In this document: in pieces, positions 61,513 to 64,000 of the stretch
Layout of the letters: each line of letters begins with the position of its first letter
How positions within the stretch are numbered: position 1 is the first letter of the stretch
Assembly (NCBI GenBank): GCA_002305265.1
Contig: DBQP01000005.1
Coordinates: 163,246-227,245 of the forward strand
Length of the DNA stretch: 64,000 bases
From: Prevotellaceae bacterium UBA1391
GTDB lineage: Bacteria; Bacteroidota; Bacteroidia; Bacteroidales; Bacteroidaceae
Direction: 5' to 3'
Position numbers and translations under genes: made by a program
Notes under the pieces: model-generated
Database searches by the model: none
Told to the model about the DNA's origin: nothing
The model's input: the letters and a program-made list of their open reading frames with translations, nothing else

Positions 61513-61600
61513 AGGCGGAAATAGGGAAAGATGCAGACGGAAATAGGGGAAGATACAGACGGAAATAGGGGAAGATGCAGGCGAGAATAGGCGAGGATGC
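61513..61600. repeat. Four-copy 22-bp tandem repeat
   Basis: Copies at 61513, 61535, 61557 and 61579, all exactly 22 bp, of the form AGACGGAAATAGGGGAAGATGC in two halves (AGACGGAAATA + GGGGAAGATGC). The AGACGGAA core is shared with several copies of the array at 60376. Confidence 0.92.
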
Positions 61601-61754
61601 GTGCTCCAGTAGGAAGGCCTTGCCTCTCACTGCGCACTAACAACGTCAGAAACAGAGGATTGATGCACACTTTGAGAGCAAAGGTCACCTATCATCAGAC
61701 CTCTTACCACACCATCAACAACGGCGGAATGCGCACTTTTATAGTGATGTTTTG

Positions 61755-62738
61755 CTATTTCCCGCTGCCAAAAACCTCATAGGTTCCGTCGTCATAGTAG
61801 ATGTGAACCTCGACGACTTTGCGCGTGGGACGCTTCATCTGCATCATTGTCTCACGTACGATGTCCGAGGCGCTTAGTGCAGGACGCTCGCTCTGCTGCG
61901 CTCTGCCATAGCGCGCATTTCCATCGTTCCAGTCCGCAGCACCATTGACACGCGCCTCACGCGGTGAGTACCCGCTCACGCCATTTCGGCCATGCTCTCT
62001 GCCAGAAGCACCCGCAGCGGCGGAGGAGGAAAAAGATGCGCCTGCAACGGGCGGCGCCTGCCTCCCGGCTTTGGTAGCATAGGCTACACCAGAGGAACTG
62101 AGCTGCGCCCCCTGCGAAGAGGGCGAACCGCCCTGCGGGGAGGCTGACGTTCCCAGAGAAGCAGACGACACTTCCAGAGTAGAGACGGCAGCGTCCTGAG
62201 GGAAGAGCGATGCGCCTTGAGCGGGGAGCGAGCCACCTTGAGAAGAAGGGGCAGAATGACGAACAGATGCCGAACCTGCATGAACATGCGACGAGGAAGC
62301 ATCCCCCTCACCGTAAGACGGCAGCGTCCGGTCATTGCCATCGAGCGAGCCCGACTGATTCTGTGAAGAATCCTGGCCACCGTTCGGGCCCGCCACACCA
62401 TCCAGTGCTTGCATGAACCCGCCCAGATCCGGATTGGAAATTCCGGAATCAAGGTTTGATTCATCAAAGGAGAGAAACCCCGGGAATCCCTCTTCGCCGA
62501 CACCCGCTTCCGAACCCGCCGCCTGGTTGTACATTTCGCCGTCACCCTTCAACAACCAGGTGAGACTAATTTGCGGGAAATTGTCCGAAATGCTCATAAT
62601 GATAGGCAGCGTCGGTCGCGTTTTTCCGCTCAACACGTTGGAGAGTGTAGAAGGAGAAATGCCCGTCCGTTGTGCAAACTGGGAGTTGGTAAGCTGAAAA
62701 TCGCGGATGATCGCAGCAATACGTTCAACATCGGTCAT
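61755..62738 (-). CDS. XRE-type HTH regulator with a long low-complexity linker
   Basis: 327 aa. Residues ~1-65 are an XRE/Cro helix-turn-helix (FAQRTGISPSTLSNVLSGKTRPTLPIIMSISDNFPQIS, then LTWLLKGDGEMY). Residues ~70-285 are a Ser/Gly/Gln/Ala-rich linker with repeated SQGGS, PQGGS and AQGAS words. Residues ~290-327 are ordered again (KRPTRKVVEVHIYYDDGTYEVF), resembling the C-terminal strand pair of other Bacteroidetes HTH proteins, which are usually much shorter. It has its own promoter and lies beside three tandem repeat arrays. Targets are unknown; autoregulation or repeat binding is only a guess. Confidence 0.82.
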   Translation of the reverse strand: MTDVERIAAIIRDFQLTNSQFAQRTGISPSTLSNVLSGKTRPTLPIIMSISDNFPQISLTWLLKGDGEMYNQAAGSEAGVGEEGFPGFLSFDESNLDSGISNPDLGGFMQALDGVAGPNGGQDSSQNQSGSLDGNDRTLPSYGEGDASSSHVHAGSASVRHSAPSSQGGSLPAQGASLFPQDAAVSTLEVSSASLGTSASPQGGSPSSQGAQLSSSGVAYATKAGRQAPPVAGASFSSSAAAGASGREHGRNGVSGYSPREARVNGAADWNDGNARYGRAQQSERPALSASDIVRETMMQMKRPTRKVVEVHIYYDDGTYEVFGSGK

Positions 62739-62785
62739 GGCGTAGCAAAATTTTATAAGTGTAAATCCTTCATGAGTACTTTTGA

Positions 62786-62816
62786 CAAAGTTACAACAAA
62801 TTCACAAACCTGCAAA
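62786..62816 (-). promoter_or_regulatory. Promoter of the XRE-type regulator
   Basis: TAACTTTG on the minus strand at 62786-62793, with TTTTG about 20 bp upstream (62813-62816), 48 bp before the start codon. Confidence 0.75.
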
Positions 62817-64000
62817 ATTCACGCCGAAAAATAAATTTCATATTATCGAATTTACAGTTTATAAAATTCATGTTGGTAAAATTGAAAGGCAGGCGCAGAG
62901 GGGCATTCCTTTCATGTTTATAAAAATAATCCATGGCGACCACCTTTTGAAGAAGTCAAACAAAAAAATCTAATGCTTTGGTCTTAAAATCTTTGTATAG
63001 AAGCAATTTGCGTACATTCATCCAGCAAGAAATGATGAAAGGCGCGCATGGGGAGTATATTTGAAAGGTATTCACCAAATAAAACACGCTACTATTTCAT
63101 TTTCTGATGTTTACTCTTCCCATTTTCACTCCGCATATTTATATTTTTACAAAGATGGATTTTAGAAAAATAAAGATAAACTCCGTGTTTTACCTCCTTG
63201 AATCGAGCGCACCCGCTCCGCCAATTTATAAATCTTCATTGCTGCTGTTCTCATTTTATGAACGCACGTCGAGGTCTGTTTTATATTCGTAAAAATTAAA
63301 AATACTTAACAACGAATGGCCGGCGTGGGAATTTCGACCGTTTTTAGCGCGAAATTCGGAAAAGTTGGCGAGGATGCAAGGAAATATGGCTGTCGCATTC
63401 TCGGCATGCTTGATATGCACTTAACACTATGAATATCAACAGAATAAAGGGTGAAAATCTTGTGCAACATTTTTCCGCTGAAAAAGGAAAAATACATCGA
63501 CGGGGCTACGAAACGAACGAAAATGCGCCTGGTTTTTCGCTGAAAATCCATCAAACTTTATCTCTGGGAGTACTTCAAGCGCAGCCAGAAGGATTTTTGT
63601 CTGATTTTTTAGCGCTAAAAAGCAGAACAAAAACTGCGCCCTGAGATTGTTCTTTTTGTACGGAACTATTTTTCGGATCAGAACTACCCTCTTCAGATTC
63701 TTTATGCTTATTGGAATCTTGCCTCACTTCTTTTTCATCTATGGTGCGCCGTCTTCCGCCCTATTGCAAAAATAGTAAATTTTGGAAAGAAACACTCTTT
63801 CCCTACCCCTTCTGCCACTTCGATGCAACTCTCCGCTGAAGCTTTACATTAGAAGATGGAAATAGCCGTCAAAGATACGCGGAAACATCATGCGGAACAG
63901 CGCTCAGACTCCCTACTCCATCCTATCTTTCGGGGCACATCTGCACTTTCTATTCATGGAAGAAAGGCTCAAGATGCGCAGTATGGACGGGGGAAGGATG
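62817..64000. other. AT-rich gene-free right end
   Basis: No gene could be supported. Visible features are a 16-bp perfect palindrome TTTTTAGCGCTAAAAA (63606-63621) and minus-strand TAnnTTTG boxes at 63768-63775 and 63870-63877 without a recognisable gene after them. A frame from ATG 63855 stays open to the window end (48 codons) but resembles nothing known to me. Confidence 0.5.
63606..63621. repeat. 16-bp perfect palindrome
   Basis: TTTTTAGCGCTAAAAA, fully symmetrical. A related TTTTTAGCGCGAAA half-site occurs at about 63334. It could be an operator; no partner gene is identified. Confidence 0.6.

Larger units (their letters stand above)
60205..61754. other. AT-rich gene-free segment with three tandem repeat arrays
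   Basis: No ORF here looks like a gene. Base composition drops clearly from the coding regions. The segment contains the repeat arrays at 60376, 60937 and 61513, and no tRNA or terminator that I can recognise. A TATCTTTG box on the minus strand at 61125-61132 points into the 60937 array and might start a small RNA. Confidence 0.6.

Noticed and set aside
63306..63644. Short open frames on both strands at the right end
   Set aside because: They overlap each other, have no recognisable domain, no signal peptide and no well-placed promoter.
63768..63877. Minus-strand TAnnTTTG boxes near the right end
   Set aside because: Only a ~50-codon hydrophilic frame without an ATG follows; insufficient for a gene call.
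63855..64000. Open frame from ATG 63855 running off the window
   Set aside because: 48 codons of Arg/His/Gln-rich sequence with no family resemblance; the window end prevents judging it.

Overview
The window looks like chromosomal DNA of a GC-rich member of the Bacteroidales, probably Prevotellaceae-like. The case rests on promoters of the Bacteroidetes type (TTG/TTTG, about 19-22 bp, then TAnnTTTG) before many genes, a serine palmitoyltransferase for bacterial sphingolipids, a type IX secretion plug protein, a DUF1573 protein, a golvesin-type secreted enzyme, LL-diaminopimelate aminotransferase and uronate-catabolism genes. The placement is inference from gene content; no species is claimed. 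Coding DNA is GC-rich with few reverse-strand stop codons, which is why very long antisense ORFs shadow almost every gene.

Layout. 1-7.5 kb: the 3' end of dapL, then an AraC regulator divergent from an RND efflux operon (lipoprotein adaptor, pump, TolC-like channel). 7.6-14.5 kb, minus strand: trmD, glmS, spt and recG. 15.2-23 kb, plus strand: gdhA, a NUDIX hydrolase with an orphan Vsr endonuclease, a large receiver/PEP-synthase-like fusion, a HAD phosphatase and comF. 23-28 kb: fhs on minus, then divergent uxaB and uxaC for hexuronate breakdown. 28.4-38 kb: a T9SS plug protein, a secreted amidase/golvesin protein, a 115-aa protein coupled to a YgiQ radical SAM enzyme, and a Pif1-like helicase. 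38-50 kb: a secreted zincin and DUF1573 protein (minus), then MATE, ProX-type editing protein, yidC, S9 peptidase, an MFS transporter and a POT peptide transporter. 50.6-60.2 kb: M18 aminopeptidase, Ca-type P-ATPase, a small MGMT-family protein, a GH43 enzyme and nrdD/nrdG. 60.2-64 kb is AT-rich, almost gene-free, and rich in tandem repeats around one XRE-family regulator with a long low-complexity linker.

The most unusual signal is not a gene. Eight intergenic gaps carry arrays of 12-bp palindromes set at an almost perfect 22-bp period, about two helical turns. There are 41 units, of two kinds: CGA-N6-TCG, usually flanked by A and T runs (for example AAAACGAACGCAGTCGTTTT), and GAAGGCCTTC. 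The 10-bp spacers vary while the phase is kept, within arrays and across the junction between the two kinds. All lie outside genes. Five further tandem arrays of unrelated sequence (35.2, 46.8, 60.4, 60.9 and 61.5 kb) also have 21-23 bp periods or a multiple of 22. I know of no named element of this form; it may be a phased protein-binding array or a REP/BIME-like mosaic.

Otherwise the window is mainly housekeeping and envelope functions: cell-wall precursor and sphingolipid synthesis, membrane-protein insertion, peptide uptake and degradation, nitrogen and one-carbon metabolism, and anaerobic deoxyribonucleotide synthesis, as expected of an anaerobic gut or oral bacteroidete.
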